Source: Oceanospirillaceae bacterium ASP10-02a (lineage in GTDB: Bacteria; Pseudomonadota; Gammaproteobacteria; Pseudomonadales; Balneatricaceae). From it: 64,000 bases of DNA. Shown one piece after another: positions 49,492-58,773 of the stretch. The number at the start of each line of letters is the position of its first letter. Position 1 is the first letter of the stretch. The notes below the pieces were generated by a model, which saw nothing but the letters and a program-made list of their open reading frames with translations, did no database searches and was not told where the DNA came from. Where the stretch lies: the NCBI GenBank assembly GCA_905182035.1, contig CAJIZL010000006.1, positions 62,001-126,000 on the forward strand, in the 5' to 3' direction. A program made the position numbers and the translations under genes.

Positions 49492-50673
49492 ATGCCCGTT
49501 GGTATTGATGATATAAGTTTTTATACCGCTAATTTTAGCCTAGATTTGCAAGAGCTAGCGGCCAACAATGGCTCCAATGCCGCCAAGTACACTGTTGGCA
49601 TAGGCCAAGAGCGTATGAGTGTGCCCGGCGCCGACGAAGATGTAGTCACCATGGCAGCCAATGCCTGTGTGCCTTTATTAGAAGGTATGAAGACACGAGG
49701 TGAAGACTCAAACGCTATTAAAACTATCTTGTTTGCCACAGAAACAGGTATCGACCAATCCAAGGCCGCTGGAGTATATTTACACTCTCTGCTAAAGCTT
49801 AGCCCACGTTGCCGCGTGGTTGAACTCAAACAAGCCTGTTATAGCGCTACTGCAGCCTTGCAACTCGCAACAGCATGGGTTGCCCGTAAGCCTAAAGAAA
49901 AAGTATTGGTCATCGCTTCTGATATTGCTCGTTATGAGCGCCAAACACCTGGTGAAGCGACTCAGGGCTGTGGTGCTGTTGCTATGATAGTGAGCGCTAA
50001 CCCGAGGCTCATTGTGCTTGATTCTGAGACTGGAATTCACACGGAAGATGTGATGGATTTTTGGCGTCCTAACTATCGCTCAACCGCCTTAGTAGATGGT
50101 AAATATTCCACCAAGGTATATTTACGTTGTGTACGTTCTGCATGGCAAGATTTTCAGCAACAAAGTGATTTGAAATTTGCTGATTTTGATTATTTCTGTT
50201 ACCACTTACCATTTAGTCGTATGGCTCAAAAAGCCCACAATCACCTTGCTAATGGCAATGCTCACGAACTCAGCACCAAAACTTTAGAAGACCAAATTTC
50301 CTCTAGCCTTATTTATAATCGTATCACTGGCAACAGCTATACGGCTGCTATGTATATTGGGTTTATTTCTTTGCTAGACAATACCGCTGCTAATTTGGCT
50401 GGTAAACGTATTGGTTTCTTTAGCTATGGCTCTGGCAGCGTGGGAGAATTTTTTACGGGCACCCTTGTAGAAGATTATCAAGACATGCTGCATCAGCAGG
50501 GTCACCAGTCCATGCTTGAATCACGACAGCCACTAAATTATGCCGACTATCAGAAAATGTACGCCTTTGAAGTGCCTACAGATGGTGGTGATCACGAGTT
50601 TGAGCATCAAACCAACGGTAAATTCCGCTTAACAGGTATTAGCCAACATAAACGCCTTTATCAGGTGCGATGA
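49492..50673 (+). CDS. mvaS: Hydroxymethylglutaryl-CoA synthase
   Basis: Thiolase-fold enzyme that condenses acetyl-CoA with acetoacetyl-CoA. The catalytic triad is visible: Glu 84 in ATETGIDQSKAAG, nucleophile Cys 116 in ELKQACYSATAAL and a histidine in FCYHLPFSRMAQKAH. Length of 393 residues matches bacterial MvaS. It lies 53 bases behind fni with GGAAGG before the ATG, and overlaps the next kinase by four bases. No acetoacetyl-CoA thiolase is in the operon, so that substrate must come from elsewhere. Confidence 0.94.
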   Translation: MPVGIDDISFYTANFSLDLQELAANNGSNAAKYTVGIGQERMSVPGADEDVVTMAANACVPLLEGMKTRGEDSNAIKTILFATETGIDQSKAAGVYLHSLLKLSPRCRVVELKQACYSATAALQLATAWVARKPKEKVLVIASDIARYERQTPGEATQGCGAVAMIVSANPRLIVLDSETGIHTEDVMDFWRPNYRSTALVDGKYSTKVYLRCVRSAWQDFQQQSDLKFADFDYFCYHLPFSRMAQKAHNHLANGNAHELSTKTLEDQISSSLIYNRITGNSYTAAMYIGFISLLDNTAANLAGKRIGFFSYGSGSVGEFFTGTLVEDYQDMLHQQGHQSMLESRQPLNYADYQKMYAFEVPTDGGDHEFEHQTNGKFRLTGISQHKRLYQVR

Positions 50674-51749
50674 CCGCATCTGACTCTATGGCCTCCCAAA
50701 TGTCTTCGGCCTCTCCAGCACGGCCCACTTGCACTCGTGTAAGGGTGCCAGGTAAAGTTATTATTAGTGGTGAACATGCGGTTGTTTATGGCGCTCCTGC
50801 CTTAGCATGTGCCATTAAAAAATACGCCTTTGCTAAAGTCACTAACAGCCATTTACTGGGGGTTCACCTTAAGGTCCCTGAATTTGGTATTGATCAACAA
50901 TTCAGTAATTTGCAACTTTCTCAGTTAGGTCAGCAGACCCAGTTTCGCCATCAGCAATACCTCACTGCCTCAGGCCTTTTATCGAACGTGGTCTCAAACC
51001 CGGTGGAGTTTTTTGCAGCGGCCATAGGTGCTAGCGGCCTTGTTGATGTATTATTAAATCAGCAGGGCCTAGTTATAGAACTCACCATGGATCTAGCTAC
51101 TGGTGGTGGCATGGGCTCGTCAGCGGCTTTGGTTGCCGCCATGTTGGCAGCGGCCTTTAAACATTTGGGTCAGCCCTTAACTCCTACAGAACTTATCTCA
51201 AAAACGACTCAAAGTGAACAGTGGCAGCATGGCCGCTCTAGTGGCTTAGACCCTTATGTGTGTGTAATGGGTGGTTTGCAGCAATATCAAAAGGGCTGTG
51301 GTGAACGTCAAGAGCTGAAACAGCTAAGCCAGTACTTTTTGGTCACAACGGGGCAACCAGATAGTTCTACAGGTGAGTGTGTAGATGCTGTTAAACGACA
51401 AAATTTGCCACAAGCCCTATGGCATCAGTTTGAGCTGATTCAAGAAAATCTACTGCAATGTATGTTAGGTGACATGAAGGAAGATATGATTAACGCCATC
51501 TCAGCTAATCACAGGCTGCTTCAACATATTGGTGTAGTGCCAAATACCGTAGCAGATTTCGTTGCTAAGATAGAGTCTAAGGGTGGGGCGGCAAAAGTGT
51601 GTGGTGCTGGCAGTGTGGTTGGTGACCATGGAGGTTTAGTTTTCGCCGCAGGCATAGAACAAACTCACATTGAACAACTCTGCTTAAGCCACGGTTATGA
51701 CGTTCAAACAATGGTTCCAGACCTAGAGGGAGTGTTTTACTTTGACTAG
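50670..51749 (+). CDS. GHMP kinase of the mevalonate operon, probably phosphomevalonate kinase
   Basis: 359-residue GHMP-fold kinase. Motif 1 is VPGKVIISGEHAVVYG (about 26-41), motif 2 the ATP loop GGGMGSSAAL (145-154) and motif 3 the region AAKVCGAGSVVGDHGG. The TTGQPDSSTGECVDAV segment recalls the TGxxxST region of phosphomevalonate kinases. The following gene resembles mevalonate kinase more closely, so I assign this one the second phosphorylation; the reverse is possible. It overlaps mvaS by four and the next gene by eight bases. Confidence 0.7.
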   Translation: MTASDSMASQMSSASPARPTCTRVRVPGKVIISGEHAVVYGAPALACAIKKYAFAKVTNSHLLGVHLKVPEFGIDQQFSNLQLSQLGQQTQFRHQQYLTASGLLSNVVSNPVEFFAAAIGASGLVDVLLNQQGLVIELTMDLATGGGMGSSAALVAAMLAAAFKHLGQPLTPTELISKTTQSEQWQHGRSSGLDPYVCVMGGLQQYQKGCGERQELKQLSQYFLVTTGQPDSSTGECVDAVKRQNLPQALWHQFELIQENLLQCMLGDMKEDMINAISANHRLLQHIGVVPNTVADFVAKIESKGGAAKVCGAGSVVGDHGGLVFAAGIEQTHIEQLCLSHGYDVQTMVPDLEGVFYFD

Positions 51750-52740
51750 TGTAAGCGTTATTGCATCTGCACCAGCCAATACCATGCTTATGGGTGAGCA
51801 CGCAGTTTTGTTTGGCCATAGCGCTCTTGTTTGTGCTTTAACTCAGCGTATCTACGTTGGGGCGAATAAGCGTTCAGATGGACAAATAGTTATTGAGTCT
51901 GAATTAGGCCAGTTTCAATGCTCACTTAGTGATCTGGATGGACAGATACGCGAAAGCTCCTCCTTTAGCTTTGTATTGCAGGCACTTGCCCTTTGTGATT
52001 TAGTTGAGGGTGTGCAGCTAGTGATTGAATCAGACTTTGAACACACACTAGGGCTAGGGTCATCAGCAGCCGTTACTGTGGCTGCGCTGGGGGCTATTGA
52101 ATTACTCACCAAAGGCCAGTTAGATGCTCAGGCGGTAATGAGCTTAGGGATTGAGTCTATCCGTAAAGTACAGGGTAGGGGTTCTGGTGCTGATGTTGCT
52201 GCCAGTGCATTAGGAGGTATTGTTAAGTTTCAAGCTAAGCCGGTTAGTGCTCATAAGGTTAACCTTTCTGCCGAAGCATGGCAGGGTGCACCGAATTTGC
52301 GATTAGTTTATTGTGGTTATAAAACGCCCACACCAATAGTCATTGAGCACGTGGCTCAAGCAGCGTCTAAAGAACCAAAACTTTTTCAACAACTTTATGA
52401 GCAAATGGGTGCCTGTGTTGACACAACCGTTGATACACTGACCAATGAAGACTGGCAAACGTTTGCCCAATCTATGGATCAGTATCAAAACCTAATGCGA
52501 GACCTTGGTGTGAGTGATGAAACCATCGAGACCATCATTCAGTTAGGTCAAAATCAGGCCAAAACTGATGCTTTGTTTGGCGCCAAAATTTCTGGTTCTG
52601 GGCTAGGAGATTGTGTCCTCTTAATCGGTAGTGAGCAGTTAGATTGGCCTCACACTCAAATGTCAATACAAATAGATCCCCAAGGCTTGCGCCAAGAAAC
52701 AGATCTACCCAGTCAAACGCACCATGAGACATTATCATGA
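51742..52740 (+). CDS. GHMP kinase, probably mevalonate kinase
   Basis: 332-residue GHMP kinase that would phosphorylate mevalonate. It has SAPANTMLMGEHAVLFGH at the N-terminus, ATP loop LGLGSSAAVTVAALGA (about 103-118), VQGRGSGADVAASALGG and the C-terminal FGAKISGSGLGDCVLLI. Block order and spacing resemble archaeal mevalonate kinase (for example YKTPT, SMDQYQNLMRDLGVS and the KxSGxG end). It overlaps the genes on both sides by eight and four bases. Confidence 0.72.
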   Translation: MTSVSVIASAPANTMLMGEHAVLFGHSALVCALTQRIYVGANKRSDGQIVIESELGQFQCSLSDLDGQIRESSSFSFVLQALALCDLVEGVQLVIESDFEHTLGLGSSAAVTVAALGAIELLTKGQLDAQAVMSLGIESIRKVQGRGSGADVAASALGGIVKFQAKPVSAHKVNLSAEAWQGAPNLRLVYCGYKTPTPIVIEHVAQAASKEPKLFQQLYEQMGACVDTTVDTLTNEDWQTFAQSMDQYQNLMRDLGVSDETIETIIQLGQNQAKTDALFGAKISGSGLGDCVLLIGSEQLDWPHTQMSIQIDPQGLRQETDLPSQTHHETLS

Positions 52741-53753
52741 ACCAAACCTCAGTAAGCCTAATCTCTGTTAATGATTGGGTTAGTCAGATTTTGGGTGAAG
52801 CTAAACATAAGTCACCAGCGGCCCAAGCTAGTGCCTACGCACCCAGCAACATTGCCTTGAGCAAATACTGGGGCAAACGTGAGTTGAGCTTTAACTTACC
52901 TATAACTGGCTCTCTGTCCATTTCTTTGGCTGAACATGGCACTAAAACGGGCCTCTCAGTGATAGATGCTCCAATGCATCAAGTCATACTCAACGGTAAA
53001 GAAGTCAGCGCAAATCAGAGTTTTTCAATCAAGGTTAGTCAGTGGTTAGACCGAGTGTTGCCAAACGTTCTGAAATTACGAGTCGATACTCACAATACCG
53101 TACCTACGGCAGCAGGATTAGCTTCATCGGCAAGTGGATTTGCAGCCTTAACGCTAGCCACAAATAGTCTTATGGGTTGGCAGCTACCGGAGCGCCAGCT
53201 ATCCGCATTAGCTCGCTTAGGTAGCGGCAGTGCCAGTCGCTCCTTGTGGCACGGCTTTGTTAAATGGCAAGCTGGAGAGCAGGCCAATGGCAGCGACAGC
53301 GTTGCTTTTCCGTTGGAACATCAATGGCCAGAATTAAGGATCGGTTTATTAACTGTTTCAAGCCAAAAAAAAGCAGTTTCTTCCCGAGAGGGCATGGCAC
53401 GAACCATCACTACTTCCGCCCTATACAACCAGTGGCCACAACAAGCCGAGTCAGATCTTGCTACCATTGAAACCGCTATCATAGCTGGTGATTTTGAAAC
53501 CATGGCTAAAACTGCAGAACATAACGCCATGAGCATGCACGCCACCATGGCTGGCGCATGGCCCCCACTAGTCTATTGGCAGCCTGACTCCTTAACCCAA
53601 ATGCAGAAAGTTTGGCAGCTACGTGAACAAGGGCTCCCTCTTTATCTTACGATGGATGCTGGGCCCAACCTTAAACTCCTTTTTGAGGCTAAGCATCAAT
53701 CAGATGTAGAAGCAGCCTTCCCCGAAGTTCAAGTGATCACCCCATTTGGATAG
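52737..53753 (+). CDS. mvaD: Diphosphomevalonate decarboxylase
   Basis: ATP-dependent decarboxylase forming isopentenyl diphosphate, the last unique step of the pathway. Family blocks are APSNIALSKYWGKRELSFNL, TGSLSISL, the phosphate loop TAAGLASSASGFAAL, RLGSGSASRSLWHGF, AMSMHATM and TMDAGPNLKLL with the catalytic Asp at about 307. The 338-residue length fits MvaD. Last gene of the operon, overlapping its neighbour by four bases. No clear terminator is seen in the AT-rich 232 bases after it. Confidence 0.93.
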   Translation: MNQTSVSLISVNDWVSQILGEAKHKSPAAQASAYAPSNIALSKYWGKRELSFNLPITGSLSISLAEHGTKTGLSVIDAPMHQVILNGKEVSANQSFSIKVSQWLDRVLPNVLKLRVDTHNTVPTAAGLASSASGFAALTLATNSLMGWQLPERQLSALARLGSGSASRSLWHGFVKWQAGEQANGSDSVAFPLEHQWPELRIGLLTVSSQKKAVSSREGMARTITTSALYNQWPQQAESDLATIETAIIAGDFETMAKTAEHNAMSMHATMAGAWPPLVYWQPDSLTQMQKVWQLREQGLPLYLTMDAGPNLKLLFEAKHQSDVEAAFPEVQVITPFG

Positions 53754-53985
53754 GTGAAATTATTTTTATTTATTATTAAGTAACTGATTTTTATTAATAA
53801 ATGTAAATTTAAAATGAACAGGTCAAAATCTCAAAGATTGTTGAGCATGCTTTGAACGGCCCGTAAGTTCTTGTATCCTTAGGCACTATGGTGGGTTGTG
53901 AGTTGCCTAGCAAATGAGTAGTGATTCATTGTGAAAACATTTGTCCAATTAGATTGCTAAGGTATTTACAAAAGAGAACGCAAAC

Positions 53986-54468
53986 ATGAAAAAACTGGCC
54001 TTGGATGCGATAGATATACGTATTTTGTGTGCGGTCCAGCACCATGGGAAAATTAGTAAAATTAAACTCGCAGAGCTGGTTAATCTATCGCCAACGCCTT
54101 GTTGGGTGAGATTAGATAAGCTTAAAAAGTTAGGCGTAATTAAGGGTTACAGAGCCGACATCGATATTGATCGAATGATTGATTTGACGAAGGTAATTGT
54201 CACGGTGGCATTAAAAACCCATAAGAAATCTGACTTTAACAGGTTTGAATCTTACATACGTGAAATAGACGAAATCGTTGAATGTTTTGCTACTGGTGGT
54301 GGCTCTGATTATGTTATGACAATAATTTCCAGAAATCTTACTGATTTTCAGTGCTTAGTTGAGCAACTGCTCAACGAAGAAATTGGTATCGATCGCTATG
54401 TTATCTATATTATTACAAAGGAGGTTAAAAAGACCTCTCCAAACCTAGTAACACTTCTGTCTAAGTAA
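53986..54468 (+). CDS. Lrp/AsnC-family regulator, resembling ectoine-associated AsnR/DoeX
   Basis: 160-residue Lrp-type regulator. The N-terminal HTH (about 1-60) reads DAIDIRILCAVQHHGKISK then LAELVNLSPTPCWVRLDKLKKLGVI. The C-terminal ligand-binding domain has VECFATGGGSDYVMTI and EEIGIDRYVIYIITKEVK. From memory, the LSPTPCW and GIDRYxxYIxTK blocks are close to the regulator of ectoine degradation clusters (AsnR/DoeX). No ectoine genes are nearby; the next gene is a DmdA-like enzyme on the same strand 268 bases on. Target and effector are unknown. Flanking DNA is AT-rich. Confidence 0.8.
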   Translation: MKKLALDAIDIRILCAVQHHGKISKIKLAELVNLSPTPCWVRLDKLKKLGVIKGYRADIDIDRMIDLTKVIVTVALKTHKKSDFNRFESYIREIDEIVECFATGGGSDYVMTIISRNLTDFQCLVEQLLNEEIGIDRYVIYIITKEVKKTSPNLVTLLSK

Positions 54469-54736
54469 CTTTAACAAAAGAGGATGAGACAGGGCTCTCC
54501 TAGACAACCTTACCTAGCAGAAAATGTCATTGTGTGGACAGGGTATCTCGGATGGTAATCGCCATTCAAACTTATTTTCAAATATACTTCTTCTCGTTAT
54601 AAATGAGACTAAATAGGCTTGTTACAAGAATTACTTAGACCATTTTTAACACCAAGTTCAGATATAGTTTTGTTTTACAGTTTAGCATCAGGTTGTATCC
54701 GTAATTGCTATCAACTGACCATATGAGGAGTTCCCC

Positions 54737-55879
54737 ATGACAGCACCTAGAGAGTTTGGTTTTGGCACACAGATTCGTAAATCACCTTACTTTGACGCAA
54801 CAATACGCTGGGGCGCCAAAGATTTTTCTGTCTATAATCATATGTATATCCCGCGCGACTTTGGCAACCCAGAAGAGAATTTTTGGAACTTAGTAAACGG
54901 CGCAATCCTATGTGATGTTGCTGTTGAGCGGCAGGTAGAAATCACTGGCCCAGATGCTGCAAAATTGGTGCAGTATCTCATTTCACGCGATCTTTCAAAA
55001 TGTGCCGTAGGCCAGTGTAAATATGTTCTACTTACCAATGCAGAAGGTGGCATTCTGAATGACCCAATATTGCTTCGTTTGGCTGAAAATCACTTTTGGA
55101 TATCTCTAGCAGATAGTGATATTTTATTCTGGGCTCAGGGAGTTGCTGTGCACTCTGGACTGGATGTGCATATTTGTGAACCTGATGTTTCTCCCTTGCA
55201 GTTGCAAGGCCCAAAGTCTGGTGAGGTAATGCAAGCGTTGTTTGGTGAAAGTATTGTTGATCTGAAATATTACTGGCTGCGTGAATATGAGTTAGATGGT
55301 ATACCTTTAATTGTTTCCCGCACAGGCTGGTCAAGTGAGTTGGGCTATGAGCTCTACTTACGAGATGCTTCAAAAGGTGCCCTGCTATGGGAAACAATTA
55401 TGGCAGCAGGCAAGCCTTTTGGTCTTAAGCCAGGTCACACCTCTACCATTCGCCGTATCGAAGGAGGGATGTTGTCCTACCACGCTGATATGGATATCAA
55501 AACTAACCCCTATGAGCTGGGACTCGACCGGCTGGTTGATCTTGATGCTGATATTGAATTCATCGGTAAGCCTGCATTACAAAAAATCCGCCGCGAAGGT
55601 GTGGCACGTAAGCATGTTGGCTTAATAATAAGTGGCCCTGCAATAACCGGTTCTAATACCTGCTTTTGGGAGTTAGAGAAAGATGGCCAGCAAATTGGTA
55701 AAGTAACATCTGCTGTTTATTCGCCCCGTTTAGAGAAAAATATCGCACTGGCCATGGTTGAATCTGAGTTTGCTGCACTAGGTACAGATTTTTTAGTCAT
55801 AAACCCCACTGGCAACACAATTGCAACAGTTGTAAGGAAACCTTTCTTTGATGCTAAAAAGAAATTGACAGCCAGCTAA
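54737..55879 (+). CDS. DmdA-like tetrahydrofolate-dependent demethylase (probable DMSP demethylase)
   Basis: 380-residue GcvT-fold protein. It resembles the dimethylsulfoniopropionate demethylase DmdA: RKSPYFDATIRWGAKDFSVYNHM, DVAVERQVEITGPDAAKLVQ, RDLSKCAVGQCKY, EGGILNDPILLRL, SIADSD-like SLADSDILFWAQG and EPDVSPLQLQGPKS. DmdA moves a methyl group from DMSP to THF, giving methylmercaptopropionate. Related GcvT-like enzymes act on glycine betaine or other methylated compounds, so the substrate needs testing. GAGGAG precedes the ATG. dmdB, dmdC and dmdD are not in the window. An Lrp-type regulator lies upstream. Confidence 0.72.
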   Translation: MTAPREFGFGTQIRKSPYFDATIRWGAKDFSVYNHMYIPRDFGNPEENFWNLVNGAILCDVAVERQVEITGPDAAKLVQYLISRDLSKCAVGQCKYVLLTNAEGGILNDPILLRLAENHFWISLADSDILFWAQGVAVHSGLDVHICEPDVSPLQLQGPKSGEVMQALFGESIVDLKYYWLREYELDGIPLIVSRTGWSSELGYELYLRDASKGALLWETIMAAGKPFGLKPGHTSTIRRIEGGMLSYHADMDIKTNPYELGLDRLVDLDADIEFIGKPALQKIRREGVARKHVGLIISGPAITGSNTCFWELEKDGQQIGKVTSAVYSPRLEKNIALAMVESEFAALGTDFLVINPTGNTIATVVRKPFFDAKKKLTAS

Positions 55880-56342
55880 CTATAATCGCGTATTGTATTG
55901 GCCCAACACTTAATAGGGCAACGAAAGGTTACTAATAGATGGCGACTCTGTATTCCAATGGGCGACTGGTTATTGTGGCTAAAAGCAATGCAAACCGGTT
56001 CTTTGGCTTACGCTTAACAACTCCTCTAGGTGCAATTTTTAGTTAGAAACCGTGATAACTCAATAGTATTTCACGCTATTGATTAACATATTTCTGTTAT
56101 CATATAAGTACATAAATCATACAAGAAACTAATGCCTTTGAAGAACTCGGCCACCTTTTGTGGCTGAGTATGTTGCTAAGTTGATGTCATTTGGACTGCT
56201 TAAAAAAGAGCGTGCGGGTTGAATGCTGAATTGTATTGTCCTGCATCAAAACCTTAATGCCTTAATCGACTTTTTGCAAGATGAGTGTTGTACAGATGCC
56301 CGAATCCAACTAGCTAAATCAACCAAATAGGCCAGAGCAAGA
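55880..56342. other. 463-base region without a convincing gene, two tiny frames and a hairpin
   Basis: Between the DmdA-like gene and polB. Two 35-codon frames are seen at 55939-56046 and 56223-56330, neither with a family I recognise and neither with a strong ribosome site. ACTCGGCCAC and GTGGCTGAGT (about 56145-56169) form a ten-base stem with one G-U pair and a five-base loop, but no T-run follows. The stretch may be decayed sequence or the end of the dmdA transcript plus the polB promoter. Confidence 0.4.
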
Positions 56343-58718
56343 ATGAAAGGTTTTGTGCTTTCCCGCCACAGCCAAGATACTGACGAAGGTATCAATCTTA
56401 CCTATTGGTTAGCCACTGACGATGGCCCAGTGTGTCTGCAGCAAGCGCAGCAAGAGTCCGTTTGTTTTTTACCTTTGTCTCAGCAAAACCATGCGCAAAC
56501 ATTAATGCAGTCCATGGGATGGGATAGTTCTATTTGGCGTTTCCAATCTCTGGGCCTTAAAACCTTCCAACATGAATCTGCAGTTGCTCTTTATATTTCT
56601 AACCATAAGGTGTTTCAGCAAGCGTGTGGTGTGTTACGTGAGGCGCAGATTAGCCTGATGGAACAGGATATTCAGCCGCAAGAACGTTATTTGATGGAGC
56701 GTTTTATTAGTGCTAGTTTGGTGTCTGATGTTTCTCCAATTAATGGTGTGTTAGCGGACGCTCGCGTAAAAAGTTGTGAATACATCCCCAATATCAAATC
56801 ACTATCTCTCGATATTGAAACCACTATGGATGGCAAAACCATTCACAGTATTGCTGTATATGGGATGGAGAATGATGCTCCAGTGGAACGGGTTTGGTTG
56901 CATTGGCCAACCAATATGCCCATGGAATCTGTAGAATCTTTGCCGGAATCCACCCGCATTTGTAACAACGAAAGGCAACTGTTGAAACAGTTTAGTCAGT
57001 GGCTACAAGATTATGATCCAGACGCGATTATCGGTTGGGCGTTGGTTCAGTTTGATTTTCAAATTCTGTGTGCCCGAGCGCGGGAGTTAGGTGTACGTTT
57101 ACGGTTAGGTCGTGGGGGTGAGGAAATTCGTTGGCTGGCAGGACAGGGAAGCCGTCCTGCAAGGCTTTATATGCCAGGCCGTGTGGCCTTGGATGGTATT
57201 GAAGTGATGCGCTCGGCGACCTGGCAATTTGAATCTTTCGCTTTAGAAAATGTGGCGCAACAGATGCTGGGACGTGGCAAAAACATTACTAAACCGCAAG
57301 ACCGTGGCGAAGAAATTCAGCGTATGTATCAAGAAGAGCCGGCTTCGTTAGTCAAATATAATCTAGAAGATTGTCGCTTGGTTTGGGACATTTTTATTAA
57401 GGCTGACTTGATGGCTTTTCTCATCGAGCGTGCTCGGTTAACAGGGTTGCCGATGGATCGAATAGGCGGCTCGTCCCAAGCCTTTGATCACTTATATTTG
57501 CCGCGCTTACATCGTCAAGGTTATGTAGCGCCAGCATTTGCCTCTGGCCAGGCAGGTGATAGCCCTGGCGGATTTGTGATGGATTCTAAACCTGGGCTTT
57601 ACCGCAATGTGTTGGTGTTAGACTTTAAAAGTCTGTACCCAAGTATTATTCGAAGCTTCCAAATTGATCCCTTAGGATTAATTCAAGGTTTACAGGAAGA
57701 TGATGCTGTAAATGGTTATAAAGGGGCCCAATTTAGCCGTAATCAAAGCATTTTGCCGGATATTATTGGTGACTTATGGGCAGCAAGAGATGTGGCTAAG
57801 GCTAACAATAACATGCCACTATCTACTTCCATAAAGATTGTAATGAACTCCTGTTATGGCGTCTTAGGTTCCAGCGTTTGTCGTTTTTATGACCAGCGTT
57901 TAGCCAGTTCCATTACTTTACGGGGCCATGCAATCTTGAATCAAACCAAAGACCTTATTCAGCAACAAGGCATGCAGGTGATCTACGGTGATACAGATTC
58001 TGTGTTTGTGTGGTTAGGTGATGAAACCATCTCCTTAGATCAGGTGCAAGCAAAGGGGAACGCTTTGGCGCAGTTACTGAATGAGTGGTGGACGAATCAC
58101 CTGAAAGTTGAGTTTGAACTAAAAAGTTATCTAGAAATTGAGTTTGAAACCTACTTTAGCCGCTTTGTCATGCCCACTATAAGGGGGCAAGAAACAGGCA
58201 GTAAAAAACGTTATGCAGGCATAACTGTTACCCCAGATGGCTCCACAAAGATGCTTTTCAAAGGTTTAGAGCAAGTGCGGACAGACTGGACTAAGTTGGC
58301 AAGAGAGCTTCAAGCAGAGCTTTACCAGCGAGTGTTTAATGACCAACCTTATGTTGACCTTATTAAGCCTTTGTTGGAGCAAATAAGGGCAGGGCAGTTA
58401 GACCATAAGTTAGTGTATCGTAAGCGATTACGCAGACCATTAGTTGAATATCAAAAGAACGTCCCACCTCATGTGCAAGCTGCACGAAAAGCTGAAGCGT
58501 GGCGCTTACAAAACCAATTACCATCGGCTTATTCCAAGGGTGGTTGGATCGAATACGTGATCACCCTTACGGGGCCAGAACCTTTGGAAATGAGCCCTAA
58601 TAACTACGACTATGAACATTATATTGACCGTCAAGTTGAGCCGGTGGTTGATGGTATTTTACCTTTCATAAATGACAGTTTTGCTAACATTACTGAGCGG
58701 CAGTTAGGTTTGTTTTAG
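56343..58718 (+). CDS. polB: DNA polymerase II (family B)
   Basis: Family B polymerase used in replication restart and translesion synthesis, SOS-induced in E. coli. The exonuclease domain begins with SLDIETTMDGK (Asp 157, Glu 159). Polymerase motifs are VLDFKSLYPSIIRSF (motif A), KIVMNSCYGVLGS (motif B) and YGDTDSVFVW (motif C, about 548-557). Length of 791 residues matches E. coli PolB. Only a weak AGAG precedes the ATG, and I could not identify a LexA box in the upstream gap. Confidence 0.95.
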   Translation: MKGFVLSRHSQDTDEGINLTYWLATDDGPVCLQQAQQESVCFLPLSQQNHAQTLMQSMGWDSSIWRFQSLGLKTFQHESAVALYISNHKVFQQACGVLREAQISLMEQDIQPQERYLMERFISASLVSDVSPINGVLADARVKSCEYIPNIKSLSLDIETTMDGKTIHSIAVYGMENDAPVERVWLHWPTNMPMESVESLPESTRICNNERQLLKQFSQWLQDYDPDAIIGWALVQFDFQILCARARELGVRLRLGRGGEEIRWLAGQGSRPARLYMPGRVALDGIEVMRSATWQFESFALENVAQQMLGRGKNITKPQDRGEEIQRMYQEEPASLVKYNLEDCRLVWDIFIKADLMAFLIERARLTGLPMDRIGGSSQAFDHLYLPRLHRQGYVAPAFASGQAGDSPGGFVMDSKPGLYRNVLVLDFKSLYPSIIRSFQIDPLGLIQGLQEDDAVNGYKGAQFSRNQSILPDIIGDLWAARDVAKANNNMPLSTSIKIVMNSCYGVLGSSVCRFYDQRLASSITLRGHAILNQTKDLIQQQGMQVIYGDTDSVFVWLGDETISLDQVQAKGNALAQLLNEWWTNHLKVEFELKSYLEIEFETYFSRFVMPTIRGQETGSKKRYAGITVTPDGSTKMLFKGLEQVRTDWTKLARELQAELYQRVFNDQPYVDLIKPLLEQIRAGQLDHKLVYRKRLRRPLVEYQKNVPPHVQAARKAEAWRLQNQLPSAYSKGGWIEYVITLTGPEPLEMSPNNYDYEHYIDRQVEPVVDGILPFINDSFANITERQLGLF

Positions 58719-58773
58719 GGTGTCGGTGGGCATGGTTTGTTACTAGTCTCCTAAAGTCCCACCTTTGCTATCT

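Noticed and set aside
58719-58773. GGTGGG/CCCACC pair after polB as a terminator
   Set aside because: Six-base stem with a long loop and no run of T; could easily arise by chance.
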